Part shown: positions 7,531-17,931 of the stretch, in pieces
Position numbering within the stretch: position 1 is the first letter of the stretch
Layout of the letters: each line of letters opens with the position of its first letter
Virus record (IMG/VR): IMGVR_UViG_3300006928_000001
Location: 1-64,000 of that record
DNA length: 64,000 bases
Reading direction: 5' to 3' (one strand)
Origin: a virus
Translations under genes and position numbers: made by a program
The notes under the pieces: model-generated
The model's database searches: none
Seen by the model: only the letters and a program-made list of their open reading frames with translations
What the model was told of the DNA's origin: nothing

Positions 7531-9534
7531 CTATCGACGATCACGTCTCGCAAGCTCATCGTATCTTGCGGGATCACGAACATCACGAATCCAGCGTTGA
7601 ATGTATGCCCAACCAAACCACAGCGACATGAGAAGATCTTTGTACATTGATCGTCCGCTTTGTCGAAGCTCATAGACAAGTTCATCTGCTAGTTCACGCT
7701 GCCGCGGGTTGCCACCAGCCCTGATAACGAACTTTCCACTTTCGAATGATGACGCCATACCAGGTACGCCATCCTCCAGGTCGTGTTTTTCTGCTCCAGT
7801 AATATGTGAAATTAGTGGGACTGATCCCCAGTGTTCTTCCATACCGAACTGAAAGATGACGCCTGCAGCATTCTGCTCGATAATCATTCCAGTCTGGCCT
7901 CTAGTCTCAACTCCTCCAGCTGGCATAACGTTATTGGTCCAAACGTCGTACATCCACTTCCTGTAAGCAGCATTACCAGTTAGCCCGCGGTCTCGATCGA
8001 TATAGAATACATCAAACTTGTCGTCCCATGTCAATCCAAGCCCGATGCCGGCCATCCATGCGGTTTTCTGATCTTTGCCCTTTTCTCGTGCCCATGCAGG
8101 GTCCCACGTATTCACAATGATCTGATAAGGGCCAAGCTGACCGGATAGTGGCTGAAGTGTTGGGTCAGCCATGGTTGCTAGCCTGAGCATCTCATCATTG
8201 GTTAGTGACACACGGATAATCGACCATGGAATAATACGCCTGGCAGAAGCTTGTGGTGGTGCCAAAGTATCGTTGTATGCTCGGTCTAGCCAATCTTTTT
8301 CGAACCAAGAAGTACTGTCGTCATGAGGTTCCTGCATGTACTCAGTCTGCCATGCCCAGTGACCAACACGACTTTTAAGTGTCGATAGAGCTTCTGGCGT
8401 AAACCTTGCGCCCCAGAATGAACAAGGCTCGATGGCTGTTGTACGCGCATCACACACTGGACAGTCCATTGGCCCAATTCTAGAAGCCGGCATGCCACAC
8501 ACATCACATCCAGGTCTATCTTGTACCGCCTTGAAGACAGACTTAGAGAACGTAGTACCTCTGTGACCGTTCATGACTTCCCACAGTAGGGCCAACTCAC
8601 CGATAACCGTACCATGAAACATGTAAATTGCGTTAGGATGACAAGCTGGTACGACACGGGTATCCCACCAGTCCCACATTTTGCGAGCCATGTCTTTCGT
8701 AGTCAAGAACTTTTCGTCGTCGCTATCATCAGAAATGATCGCGTCAGGTCGGTATTGTTTGTTCTTAACACCACGCAATGACTGCATGGCTCCACGCGCT
8801 ACTAGTCTAGCTCCGTTAGGCAGGATGAAGTCGTCCTTACTCCAGGTTCGAGTCTCCTGTCTAGTGGCTTTCTGCTTTCCAAAATCTTTGATCAGAAGTT
8901 CGTTGTCTTCAAGCTCACTTCTGATTTCAAATGCCCGTTCTGTGACCTGATTGCTAGTATTGCTGAGCAGCAAGATACACCTAGCCCTACCCGTAAGTAG
9001 TAGCCAGATAGACATAACCTCGCACAGCCATGTTGATTTGGCACCACCACGAGGAACGGCCGAAACAGTGCCATCGGCGAAATGCTTACCATCCCTCATC
9101 ACTAGCGAGTTATTCAACAGCCTGGTGGCTTGTTCGACCAGATAGAAGTGGATGTACGAAGATGCGACTTGTCGTTCTTCGTTATCCCAAGGCCCCATAG
9201 CTCCGCAAGTAGGACACATGATCAAAGTACGGTGGGGGACAGTATTACCGCAATTTCCGCATTGCGGATCGCGCGATACGAACTTGTGCCGCATGTAGCG
9301 TTGACCGAATACCCACGGGCGGTCAAACGCTTCAAGTCTTTGCATCTGGTCTACAAGACTGTCTAACTCTTTGACCTTAGAGTCAGACATCTTACCGGAC
9401 CTGGCTTCCTCTAGGCGTTCTTCCATCACACGCCAAAGGTCGTCCACATCTTTCAAGTTCAGTAATTCCGCGATCTCTAGAATCGCGCGCTTTCTGAGTT
9501 TTGGATCGCCTCCCCTTTCGAAGCCACCGTCCAT
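7531..9534 (-). CDS. terL: Terminase large subunit
   Basis: The ATPase-nuclease motor that packages phage DNA into procapsids. At 667 residues it has Walker A PRGGAKST (161-168), Walker B with catalytic acidic residues in AIISDDSDDE (265-274), a coupling region FHGT (307-310) and a C-terminal RNase H-like nuclease part (NTWDPAW followed by further acidic residues). Unusually, two four-cysteine clusters are embedded: Cys92/95/107/110 before the ATPase and Cys343/346/358/361 between ATPase and nuclease. Both look like zinc ribbons. Its ATG overlaps the tail-fibre stop by one base (TGATG). No small terminase is recognised nearby, and the portal gene lies about 24 kb away. Confidence 0.93.
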   Translation of the reverse strand: MDGGFERGGDPKLRKRAILEIAELLNLKDVDDLWRVMEERLEEARSGKMSDSKVKELDSLVDQMQRLEAFDRPWVFGQRYMRHKFVSRDPQCGNCGNTVPHRTLIMCPTCGAMGPWDNEERQVASSYIHFYLVEQATRLLNNSLVMRDGKHFADGTVSAVPRGGAKSTWLCEVMSIWLLLTGRARCILLLSNTSNQVTERAFEIRSELEDNELLIKDFGKQKATRQETRTWSKDDFILPNGARLVARGAMQSLRGVKNKQYRPDAIISDDSDDEKFLTTKDMARKMWDWWDTRVVPACHPNAIYMFHGTVIGELALLWEVMNGHRGTTFSKSVFKAVQDRPGCDVCGMPASRIGPMDCPVCDARTTAIEPCSFWGARFTPEALSTLKSRVGHWAWQTEYMQEPHDDSTSWFEKDWLDRAYNDTLAPPQASARRIIPWSIIRVSLTNDEMLRLATMADPTLQPLSGQLGPYQIIVNTWDPAWAREKGKDQKTAWMAGIGLGLTWDDKFDVFYIDRDRGLTGNAAYRKWMYDVWTNNVMPAGGVETRGQTGMIIEQNAAGVIFQFGMEEHWGSVPLISHITGAEKHDLEDGVPGMASSFESGKFVIRAGGNPRQRELADELVYELRQSGRSMYKDLLMSLWFGWAYIQRWIRDVRDPARYDELARRDRR

Positions 9535-12500
9535 CAGATAGCGCCCTGACGGTTAAGCTCGTCGCTATCAGTTGCAGTTTCGTACAGTGGGGTAGTAGAG
9601 CTGAGCGTACTGATACTATTGGCGCGGTTAGCGATCATCACATTGTCAGTCCCGGATACCGCGATTTGGCCGTTGGCAATAGACCCAGCAACAACAGAGT
9701 TGTCACCGCTGATGTCTAGCGGACCAACATTTCCACTCCAGCAGTTGTTACCACCTGTATCAGTAGCCGTAGATCCGTTCCAGTTGTTACCTGCCATGGC
9801 GCATAGAGAACTACTCACGTCAATACCAGCGTTAAAGTGATTCCCAGCAACTGCTACATCATCACCAGCACAGTCAAAGTTTCCGTGTACGTAATTACCA
9901 ACAAAGGTGCAGTTGTCAAAGTCAAGCTGGCATGACCCGGTAAGTACGTTCCCAACAATCGGTAGCTGTTGAGAGCTGGTAGTTCCTCCCAGCTTATTGA
10001 ATACGTTACCAATGAATGGGCTTGTGACGATCGTAGAGCCTGCTGTAACCGGTTCAGCCTCGTCCGGGGCGAAGTTACCCATAATCACGCATTGAGACGC
10101 GTTGTTACTGTTTTCAGTTACAAAGAAGTTGTCATCATCATAGCAGCTGTTAAACGCTACGATGCTTCTAGTCACATCTAGGAAGTAGTTGGCTGTAGTG
10201 GCGTCACCCATCATGTTACCAACGATGAGAAGCCGCTGCTTAGTAGTACCACCACCACAGTCTAGACCGTTGTTAACACCACTACCAAGATTACCTAGGA
10301 TGATAGATTCTTCGCACCCTGTAGGCAGGGTGATGTCGGCTTGTAGAGCCCCACCCGCGTCATCACCACGCATGACTAGATTGCCGGAAACGATTGACTT
10401 ACCAACCAGTGGGTTAATACCAACTTCTGGTGTGTCAATGACATTACCGAAAATTATCTGGTAGTCCTTTGGTGTAGAAGTACTCTGAACGGTTGCAAGA
10501 ATACCGTACACCGATAGCGGACTAGAACCAGCGGAATTACCGGTAGCTCCCGTAAGATTCAGCATGTTAAGTGCGCAAACGTTTTGGTCGTCATCACCTG
10601 ACTCGAGACCCAGATCAATCGCGATAGGATTTTCTCCGGTCATGGTGATCATGTTCATGGCTTCGATATTGTGGTTAGTGGTATCAGTAGTACCACCAAT
10701 TCGAATACCGTACAGCTCAGCTTCGATGTTGTTGAAAGTCAGCATACAGTTCTTGGTCAGCCAACCATAAATTCCGACACCAACGTCTTTGATGTCGTTA
10801 CCAGTGATCATTCCCTTCCAACCGTTACCAGTCGCAACGATTCCGACGTTAATCAAAATCCCAGCTTCCGCGGAACTTCCTGTGCCGGTAATCTTGTTAT
10901 CTTTAATCCACATCATCGTATTATCACTAGACGATTCGCAGTGAATTCGGATAATACCATCAGTACCGGAAATAGTTCCGCTAGCCGTAAGTACGTTATC
11001 GGTAATCCAACCAGTAGTGTTCGTTGTACCTGCAGGGTCGCCCAACCGAATGACCCTTTGAGAGTCAGTCGTAAGGTCGTTCTTTTCTACCCTTAGATTG
11101 GTAGCGGTTATGATACGAATGCATGGGCTCTCAGCAGTGGCATCACAGTACGTAATCCGCGGATTAATCATTGTCCCACTAGACTCCCAGAACACAAGTG
11201 CTTGTTCTGTCCCGGCTGGAGTTCCGTATGAGCCGGAGTCGGAAAGCAGGAAACAGTTATTCATCTTAAGGTCTGACAACGAGCACGTTGCAGACGAGCT
11301 GGCATAAACGTAGCACCCGCCCATGTACGCTTTACAGTCAGTAAATTCAACGTCTCCAATAGATGAATTTCCGTCAGCCACCAGCACGTGTGCTAGTTGT
11401 CCTCCGCCGCCGTTTAGTGCTCCGCCGCTGATAGTAGACAAGTATGTGTTACCATCAAAAAGACATCGCCTAAATGCCAGTCCACTGATGATTCCAGCTG
11501 AGCTGACAATGATAGAGTCTGTGTCAGCAGTACCAGTCCCTGTATATCTGAAAGTAATGTTTTCAAACACCCAACCAGTGAGATTGACCCCTGGCTCAAA
11601 CAGTGCGTTACCCGTATGGCTCCAAATGATACGACCTTCACCATGGCCCTGATGAATTGAGTCGCCTCCAGACTGTCCGATGATAGTCACATTCTTCAAG
11701 TTGAAGAAGTCATCTTCTGTAATCTCGGCAGCAACAGTACAGTCACCGACAATTTCGATTCGAGTGGATCGCTGAGGCATACTGCTGGCAGCCATAGCTG
11801 CTGCGAACGCCAGCGCGTTTTCTAGCGTATCAAACTGAGCACCGTGATCATCCTGATCATCAGAGACCGTCAAGGTCAAGCACTCGTTATGCTTAGTAAA
11901 GTTGCGAGTGAGGTACCTTAGAGTACCAGATACTCTCAGACCAGACCCGTCTGTGTCAAACTGGATGAATGGTACTACTGTATCGTCATACACAGCATCA
12001 TTAAGCGTAGTCGTAAACGCAAAATCTGCAACTGTAGGATCAGAATCATAGTAAACGTAGATCGTTGAGTTGATCGTAAAGCTAGTCAACGACGCGGTAG
12101 GAGGATCATACTCTTTCCCGCTAATGAATGCTGACCCTCCAGCGGTGATATTGAGCGTTGCTCCACCACCAGCAAAAGACGAAGTAGGTCGTTCAAACCA
12201 CCCACGCCGCCAAAGATTGTCCATAGCAGTCGTAGACGCATCTACCCAGTCTGACAGAGTATCAGTAACCTGTTGGCCAGTCGTACTATGAGTTTCAGAA
12301 CCAGTAGCCGACGCGGTAGTTCCGATATGAACGTACGCATCATTACTATCGAAGTCAGTGGTCGTAATAACCGGACCAAGAATCGTAATCTTGTAGTGTG
12401 ATGCCGTTGTACTAGCAGGCGACTGTCCAAGGTACCCATCGCCAATTCCGTCCAGGTTGACGAGCCAATCTGTGTTTCCAGATCGCTTCCACAGTTTGGC

Positions 12501-13175
12501 CGCAAAACCAATTGCTACGTCAGGATCATCAGTAGCAATTTCAACTCCAGGCTGATCTGTGTCTAGCCAGACGATACAGTCATAGGACCAACTGTCATCT
12601 TCAGCATTAGCCGTCAACCACGGTTGAATTCCAAGTGCGGTCAGGTCAGTGTCAACAATGAACTGCATGTACGATCCGGCGTCGGACACCGTATCTGGAT
12701 TTACCGTAACTCCAGGTACCTCAACGAATCGCCCATACCCACGTCCACCAGCTTTACCGTTCTCTACGTCGATAGGGAACTCAGTCTGAGTCAGGTAGAT
12801 TCTATACGTAGTTCCATTAGCATTCTCATACGGGAGATTAGTAAACCATGCTGGATCATTCAGCGTGATTGTTCTAGACCCTTCAGTCAACTGACTAATA
12901 GTCGTCGATGATCCGCACTCATTGAAAAGATCACCATTAGCCGCCATAGCAGCCAACGTGTTACCCGTTACAGTGATCTTACGTTCATTGATCGCCGCAG
13001 CATCGTCAGTCAACCCGAGCCCAGTAAGAGTAGAGTCGATGACGACTTCGCCAATGACTAGCCCGCCGATGTCTCTAGCGTAGTCACGAGCGGCTTCAAA
13101 GAAATTGTCTTGAAGCAAGGAAGAACCAAGGCGTTGGTCCGAGAAGAATCCAGCCTTAACACGGCCAGTAGGCAT
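9534..13175 (-). CDS. Large beta-helix tail fibre/spike protein
   Basis: A 1213-residue structural protein. The C-terminal two thirds are a long series of short Asn/Gly-rich repeats (for example IFGNVID, IVSGNLVM, IVGNMMG, VAGNHFN) typical of right-handed parallel beta-helices in tailspikes, often with polysaccharide-binding or -cleaving activity. It occupies the position of P2 gene H, after J and I, and is probably the receptor-binding fibre. I prefer the ATG at 13175 (GGAG seven bases upstream) over a TTG at 13187. Catalytic residues cannot be assigned. The C-terminus (SSTTPLYETATDSDELNRQGAI) shows no chaperone domain. Confidence 0.85.
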   Translation of the reverse strand: MPTGRVKAGFFSDQRLGSSLLQDNFFEAARDYARDIGGLVIGEVVIDSTLTGLGLTDDAAAINERKITVTGNTLAAMAANGDLFNECGSSTTISQLTEGSRTITLNDPAWFTNLPYENANGTTYRIYLTQTEFPIDVENGKAGGRGYGRFVEVPGVTVNPDTVSDAGSYMQFIVDTDLTALGIQPWLTANAEDDSWSYDCIVWLDTDQPGVEIATDDPDVAIGFAAKLWKRSGNTDWLVNLDGIGDGYLGQSPASTTASHYKITILGPVITTTDFDSNDAYVHIGTTASATGSETHSTTGQQVTDTLSDWVDASTTAMDNLWRRGWFERPTSSFAGGGATLNITAGGSAFISGKEYDPPTASLTSFTINSTIYVYYDSDPTVADFAFTTTLNDAVYDDTVVPFIQFDTDGSGLRVSGTLRYLTRNFTKHNECLTLTVSDDQDDHGAQFDTLENALAFAAAMAASSMPQRSTRIEIVGDCTVAAEITEDDFFNLKNVTIIGQSGGDSIHQGHGEGRIIWSHTGNALFEPGVNLTGWVFENITFRYTGTGTADTDSIIVSSAGIISGLAFRRCLFDGNTYLSTISGGALNGGGGQLAHVLVADGNSSIGDVEFTDCKAYMGGCYVYASSSATCSLSDLKMNNCFLLSDSGSYGTPAGTEQALVFWESSGTMINPRITYCDATAESPCIRIITATNLRVEKNDLTTDSQRVIRLGDPAGTTNTTGWITDNVLTASGTISGTDGIIRIHCESSSDNTMMWIKDNKITGTGSSAEAGILINVGIVATGNGWKGMITGNDIKDVGVGIYGWLTKNCMLTFNNIEAELYGIRIGGTTDTTNHNIEAMNMITMTGENPIAIDLGLESGDDDQNVCALNMLNLTGATGNSAGSSPLSVYGILATVQSTSTPKDYQIIFGNVIDTPEVGINPLVGKSIVSGNLVMRGDDAGGALQADITLPTGCEESIILGNLGSGVNNGLDCGGGTTKQRLLIVGNMMGDATTANYFLDVTRSIVAFNSCYDDDNFFVTENSNNASQCVIMGNFAPDEAEPVTAGSTIVTSPFIGNVFNKLGGTTSSQQLPIVGNVLTGSCQLDFDNCTFVGNYVHGNFDCAGDDVAVAGNHFNAGIDVSSSLCAMAGNNWNGSTATDTGGNNCWSGNVGPLDISGDNSVVAGSIANGQIAVSGTDNVMIANRANSISTLSSTTPLYETATDSDELNRQGAI

Positions 13176-13245
13176 CGTGAACTCCAAGTGATAGAATTGA
13201 CCTTACCCTAGCATGATAGGTAAAGCCAACTTTTGCGATTCGTGA

Positions 13246-15234
13246 TCAGCTGATTCCACTGATTCCTAGTCTGTTACCGGCCCACAGTGCTAGCAGCAAG
13301 ACTTCAGAATCGGTAAGAGCTCTATCGTAGACAGCAACTGTATGGATCGGGTTACTGGACCACACCTGGGTAATTGACCCGCGGCCACCATAAGCCATGC
13401 TATCGATCGTCAAGGTTCCAGTAGTTGGGTCAGACCCGTAACTCTCCTGAGTTGGCTTCTGTATGCCACCACCGTCCAAAGAGTCGTACCAACAATCCAT
13501 CGTTAGATCAACGCCCGCTTCTCGTCGGAAAATTACGATTGCATGAGAACCGGTGTTCCCGTTATTGAAGTCTACGTCAATTTCGAAAGACCCGCCCTGC
13601 ATGAAAGCTTGGATATGACCTGGAGTAGTACCTTGTCCAAACACGAACTGAAAGTTCGCCCCACCACCATCATCACCATAAATGCTAAACATAGCAGAAC
13701 CGGTTGTTTGACTGTTTTCTGTTGGAACGATTGCGAACACCGTGAAGTCAGTCAATACCTTAGCTAGACCAGCAGCCGATTCTGGATGATTCGTAGGCAG
13801 TGCAACCGTGAAGTTACCAGGTAGATCTGTTGGTACGCCATTAACTTCGTAAGAAACTGGAGTTGGACCAGTAGTCGAGTCTGGGGTTGCATCAATCGTG
13901 TTGGCACTTTTGTCTGTAATGCTGAGAAGCTCGCTACTTCCGTTATAGTTGGCAGAATCGTAACCATCCCACCAAACGTACAAACCACTAACGGCGTCAG
14001 GGGCTACGAATGTGATGTCAATCGTGTTGCCAACGTATTGATCACGAAATGTCAGTGCGCCAAGCCTAAGTGTTCCTTGAGTAAATACCGCTGTATCCAG
14101 ACCGGCAAACCCGTAGCTGCCTCGTGGTCTGTTCCCGATAAAAATGACAGAGTCAGCATACCAGAATGACGGGTTGCCATCGACTGCGACACGTAGCAGT
14201 GCTTCTTGTTCAGCTTGGATGATAAAGAAATCGAATCGATGGTAATCACCAGCGAGATCTTCACCAATAACGAATGGGATAGTGGCGATAGCACTACCGA
14301 CTGTACCAGCGTACTTTCTATGAAGCGTAAGATTTCCGGACCTATTATTGATTCTCGCAACGTACGCCTCTGACGATCCACCATCGGGTCCGTCACTTGA
14401 AGCGTACGCGTAGACTTCCCAATACTCGTTAAGCGCAGTTCCGTCAATCTTAAACCATACTGTGATCCACTGGGTTTCGAATCCAGCAATCGTGTCTTTT
14501 ACAGTCGGCGTTCTGATGTACTGTTCCGCGTTAACCGCATCGATATCTGGTCCGAGGTCCATAGCCTCGTATTCACCGTTGACGGTAGTGGCTACCATAG
14601 ACGGATCAAAATCCGTGTACAGCCAGCTACCATACCCATCTTTCCAAGCGGTCAACGCCCAACAAGGAATCAAGGTAACTTGGTCGAGCGGGATTGCCAC
14701 GGCTTGAAGCATACGAAGCGTCTCGCCTTCTTCAAACTCAGTAGCCGATGGACCTTGACCCAGTAGAAATATATCAGTGTTGTTTGACAATACGTCAGGA
14801 ATCAGCACAAATGACATGGATGATTCATCCACAACAACGCGATTCACCAGGTACGGTCGAATAATCGACACACCACCGGCTAGTGCATTAGACGTAGCAC
14901 GATGCGATGCGAATGAACCGCGCCAAACAGATAGCAGCTGAGCCAAAATTGCCAAGCGCCGTTGTTTGGCAACGGATAGCGGTTCCTTTTTTACGTCAAT
15001 TCCGTGTAGCGCCAGAACTCTAGGCAGGTCTTCATCAAGGCACCTTGACGGATTAAGCAAGATAGGAAGGTACTGTTCCAGATCAATCATGATGTTTAAA
15101 GCATAAGCGATCTGGTCGGCCAGTGCCTCCATATACCGTCGACCCTCAGGGGTCCTAGTCAGAGTGCTAGGAGTCCATCGACGCGCTAGCGAAGACAAGC
15201 CATGGACATCAGTACCAAGCTGAGGGATAGCCAT
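13246..15234 (-). CDS. Tail protein I-like baseplate protein with C-terminal LamG/lectin-like domain
   Basis: A 662-residue protein. The first 200 residues resemble P2 gpI-type tail proteins (an N-terminal helical segment with RTPEGRRYMEALADQIA, then LPRVLALHGIDV, then the RRLAILAQLLSVWRGS region). The rest is beta-rich, and its end (VAVYDRALTDSEVLLLALWAG) is the signature closing strand of concanavalin/LamG-like modules, so a glycan-binding domain appears fused to the baseplate protein. It is encoded directly after the J-like gene and before the tail spike, the P2-type order. Host-surface recognition is inferred. Confidence 0.75.
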   Translation of the reverse strand: MAIPQLGTDVHGLSSLARRWTPSTLTRTPEGRRYMEALADQIAYALNIMIDLEQYLPILLNPSRCLDEDLPRVLALHGIDVKKEPLSVAKQRRLAILAQLLSVWRGSFASHRATSNALAGGVSIIRPYLVNRVVVDESSMSFVLIPDVLSNNTDIFLLGQGPSATEFEEGETLRMLQAVAIPLDQVTLIPCWALTAWKDGYGSWLYTDFDPSMVATTVNGEYEAMDLGPDIDAVNAEQYIRTPTVKDTIAGFETQWITVWFKIDGTALNEYWEVYAYASSDGPDGGSSEAYVARINNRSGNLTLHRKYAGTVGSAIATIPFVIGEDLAGDYHRFDFFIIQAEQEALLRVAVDGNPSFWYADSVIFIGNRPRGSYGFAGLDTAVFTQGTLRLGALTFRDQYVGNTIDITFVAPDAVSGLYVWWDGYDSANYNGSSELLSITDKSANTIDATPDSTTGPTPVSYEVNGVPTDLPGNFTVALPTNHPESAAGLAKVLTDFTVFAIVPTENSQTTGSAMFSIYGDDGGGANFQFVFGQGTTPGHIQAFMQGGSFEIDVDFNNGNTGSHAIVIFRREAGVDLTMDCWYDSLDGGGIQKPTQESYGSDPTTGTLTIDSMAYGGRGSITQVWSSNPIHTVAVYDRALTDSEVLLLALWAGNRLGISGIS

Positions 15235-15242
15235 TCATTACC

Positions 15243-17462
15243 TCAGGGTAGGACGATGATGATGTTAGTATCAGGATCGAACGTTGAATCTAGAACTGGT
15301 AGTTCGTACGTCCCTAGCTGGACAAAGTCTCCAGCATCGTAAGTATCAACGCCGTCGCTAGTACTGATCTCGATAAAAGTGCGATTAGGAATAGCGTTCC
15401 ACAGCAGCCCAAATAGAACAGCCATTGGTACCTTACCACCAAATGACCATCGGAACGTTCCGTTTTCATCTCTAGAGTGCGGTGAGAAGAACGTACGAAT
15501 TACCTGTTCTGCCTGAGCTCTGACGTTCTCAGAGCTTGGGACGTACACAGTAATGGTTGGTAGCAGACTGCGGCTGACGAAAGCCGATACAATCGCTTCT
15601 GTATTTTGAGGACCGTGCCCACCAACGACTTCGATACCCACTTCAGTTCCGTTAAGCCATACTTCAGCCTCTGCTGCATCGGCCGATGAAACGGTACCCA
15701 GTGGATCGTTTTCTGATCCAACTACCAGAACGCGGTATTGACGCGTACCAGCCCCTTCAAGAGTGTAAAACGCACGAGAGAATGGCTTACGACCATCTGA
15801 CGTCGTGAATGTTGCTCGGTTAGGCGCACCACCAGACAGTGCGGTGGTGACTTCTGGCGCCGAGATAACACTTTCGGCCCTAAGTGCTAGCTGTGGTACG
15901 ATATTAAACCTGAATCGCTGTGTGCTATCGTAGTCACTGCACTCTTTTTGCATGTACCCTTCAGTTCCACGTGGAAGAACAAAGGATGAGACCAGCCCTG
16001 GACCACCTAGAGCCTTCACTTCAGACCCATCAGCTAGGTCTCCGGGTTGAGTAGAACCAGAGCGGAATGTTACGTAGACTGGTTCACCATTAGTGGGTAG
16101 TTGACCAACTGTTCCATCACCAAAAATGACACCCCAACCATCATCTACATCTTCAGAGAAGATACCGTGCTTTGACGAGGCTGTGGTAGCGGTAAAATCG
16201 TCAACGATCTCCCAGTCCGTATCAGTATCGATAGTAACTTCAACCTTAGGGTCACTAACTGGTTCATCAATCGGTTCTAGAGAAACAGAAATGAATTGGA
16301 ATTTAGTACCATCAGTTTGTCCGGCCGTGACCTGACGACGATATCCTTGAGTAATCATCACCTCTGCATACCAGCTACCATCAGTGTTCGTTGGTTGCTC
16401 TAGATCAATTAGTTCTGGAAATACCGCAGTTCCAGCTGGGTCACAGATCCGACCACGGATAGCCCAACCATACTCATCGTGCTCAGCCCAATCATTCGTT
16501 TCTGACTTCAGATCAGTGATCAGGAACGAAACTGTACCATCACCCGTCATGTCTGTCGTACCATCGACTACGGATGGAATGGGGCGCCAATCAGCTATGA
16601 CTTCGTAATCAGAGATACTAGTACTAGGAGTCGCTTGTCCCAAGTAAGACGTCACAGCTGTTGCTGGCGCTGATGTAGATGTGACAGTAACTACTTCTGT
16701 CACATTGGTAGGTTTATGCGTGATGGACACTTCCAGTCCATACGCACTATCACTTGCGTCATTTAGGTAGTCTGACAGATCGAACTCAAGAGTTCCGCTA
16801 ACCTCAGTAACAGAAGATGGCGACCCAGATTCGATATTGAAGTATTCCCATGAAATACTACCAGACGCAGCCGGATTTGAGTTGAATGCCAGGTCGACGG
16901 CATTGAACATTAGACCAGGAAAGCCAATGATAATAGCGTCATTCTCTTCCATAGAAATACCGGCTGCAGTGAATACTTGCTGAGTAGCAGTATCCGCAGA
17001 CGTATCATAAAACCAGGCGTCAAACGCAACGGACCCTCCCGTAGCGATATCCTCGTCAGCACTGTATGACGGGTCAGTGATACCTGCTTGTGCGAATCGC
17101 ATACCTTCAACAAGATAAGTCGTGTTGATTACCGGCGCTCCACTCAACTTACCATACACCTTCCCACGGCTAGGCTGCATGGGGAGAAGAGGGCGATTCA
17201 TATGCGCAAGCAACGCGATCATTGCACGTCTGGCAGAGATAGATCGAACGTCAAACTGCTTAAGTGCGTGGTTAGCCCTATTAAAAACGTGTGATCCAAG
17301 AGCCGTTGTCAACACCATCTGCTGTACAAACGGATCGATCAAATCCTTAGCGGTGTGTTCAGGGAAATGAAGCGACCGAAGTTGAAACATGACGTCTAGA
17401 ATATCGTCGAAATCGATGTTATTACTCGGTGGCCACCGAACATCTTGAGGCTGATTAGCCAT
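15243..17462 (-). CDS. Baseplate J-like (gp6-family) protein
   Basis: A 739-residue wedge component of the contractile-tail baseplate. The diagnostic region is WGVIFGDGTVGQLPTNGEPVYV followed by FRSG, the FGDGxxGxxPPxG pattern of the J/gp6 family, and a C-terminal part with TITVYVPSSE resembling the J end domain. I chose ATG 17462, which overlaps the stop of the gp25-like gene by eight bases. The frame is open upstream to 17570 but that part lies within the neighbour. Large beta-sandwich inserts in the middle (about residues 150-400) make it longer than P2 J (302 residues). Confidence 0.82.
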   Translation of the reverse strand: MANQPQDVRWPPSNNIDFDDILDVMFQLRSLHFPEHTAKDLIDPFVQQMVLTTALGSHVFNRANHALKQFDVRSISARRAMIALLAHMNRPLLPMQPSRGKVYGKLSGAPVINTTYLVEGMRFAQAGITDPSYSADEDIATGGSVAFDAWFYDTSADTATQQVFTAAGISMEENDAIIIGFPGLMFNAVDLAFNSNPAASGSISWEYFNIESGSPSSVTEVSGTLEFDLSDYLNDASDSAYGLEVSITHKPTNVTEVVTVTSTSAPATAVTSYLGQATPSTSISDYEVIADWRPIPSVVDGTTDMTGDGTVSFLITDLKSETNDWAEHDEYGWAIRGRICDPAGTAVFPELIDLEQPTNTDGSWYAEVMITQGYRRQVTAGQTDGTKFQFISVSLEPIDEPVSDPKVEVTIDTDTDWEIVDDFTATTASSKHGIFSEDVDDGWGVIFGDGTVGQLPTNGEPVYVTFRSGSTQPGDLADGSEVKALGGPGLVSSFVLPRGTEGYMQKECSDYDSTQRFRFNIVPQLALRAESVISAPEVTTALSGGAPNRATFTTSDGRKPFSRAFYTLEGAGTRQYRVLVVGSENDPLGTVSSADAAEAEVWLNGTEVGIEVVGGHGPQNTEAIVSAFVSRSLLPTITVYVPSSENVRAQAEQVIRTFFSPHSRDENGTFRWSFGGKVPMAVLFGLLWNAIPNRTFIEISTSDGVDTYDAGDFVQLGTYELPVLDSTFDPDTNIIIVLP

Positions 17463-17799
17463 TGAATTCGATCTCCGTCTGCTGACGTGCTTCTCGATCG
17501 GTAAACTTGAGCGAGTACGTACGAATGCCGTCAGCAATATCATCCTTAGACGAAGAGTCCTTAAACTCATCGATGTAGATGATTGAGCTTAGTCTCTGTA
17601 GCGTAGCTCTGATACGACCTTCTGCGGCTTGGTCCGTCTTAAACGCAACCTCACCTAGACTTAACGAACGAGGGTTGTACGGATTTTGACTTGTATCACC
17701 CAGCGTAAGCAATACAAGAATGGTTGTGGCATCAATACCTTTAACCATCGGAATTCGACCACCAACAGGAACAGGCGGCCATTTCATCACTTTAGCCAT
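17455..17799 (-). CDS. gp25/W-like baseplate wedge protein
   Basis: A 114-residue protein of the size and position of P2 W / T4 gp25, between V and J. The LGEVAFKTDQAAEGRIRATLQ region and the closing beta strands (RTYSLKFTDREARQQTEIEF) match the lysozyme-like gp25 fold pattern. It probably initiates wedge-to-sheath connection. Its stop overlaps the J-like start. Identification rests on synteny plus weak sequence pattern. Confidence 0.65.
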   Translation of the reverse strand: MAKVMKWPPVPVGGRIPMVKGIDATTILVLLTLGDTSQNPYNPRSLSLGEVAFKTDQAAEGRIRATLQRLSSIIYIDEFKDSSSKDDIADGIRTYSLKFTDREARQQTEIEFNG

Positions 17800-17802
17800 T
17801 GA

Positions 17803-17928
17803 TCAGAGCTCGTCGAGTGGACAAGGAAACACAAGACTGAACACTGGCAAAGACGGAAGTGGTGGAAGAACAATACCAAGTTCGAAAGATGGAATTGGTA
17901 GAGTCGGGAGTTGACACTTCGTAGCCAT
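17803..17928 (-). CDS. 41-residue proline-rich baseplate-locus protein
   Basis: A very short protein (41 residues) with regularly spaced prolines and hydrophobics (LPTLPIPSF, VLPPLPSLPVF, FPCPLDEL) and two cysteines. GGAG lies eight bases before the ATG. It sits three bases after the spike gene and three bases before the gp25-like gene. I know of no confident family. By position and composition it could be a spike-tip or spike-cavity peptide. The alternating P-L-P pattern suggests an extended polyproline-like chain. Confidence 0.6.
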   Translation of the reverse strand: MATKCQLPTLPIPSFELGIVLPPLPSLPVFSLVFPCPLDEL

Positions 17929-17931
17929 CGT

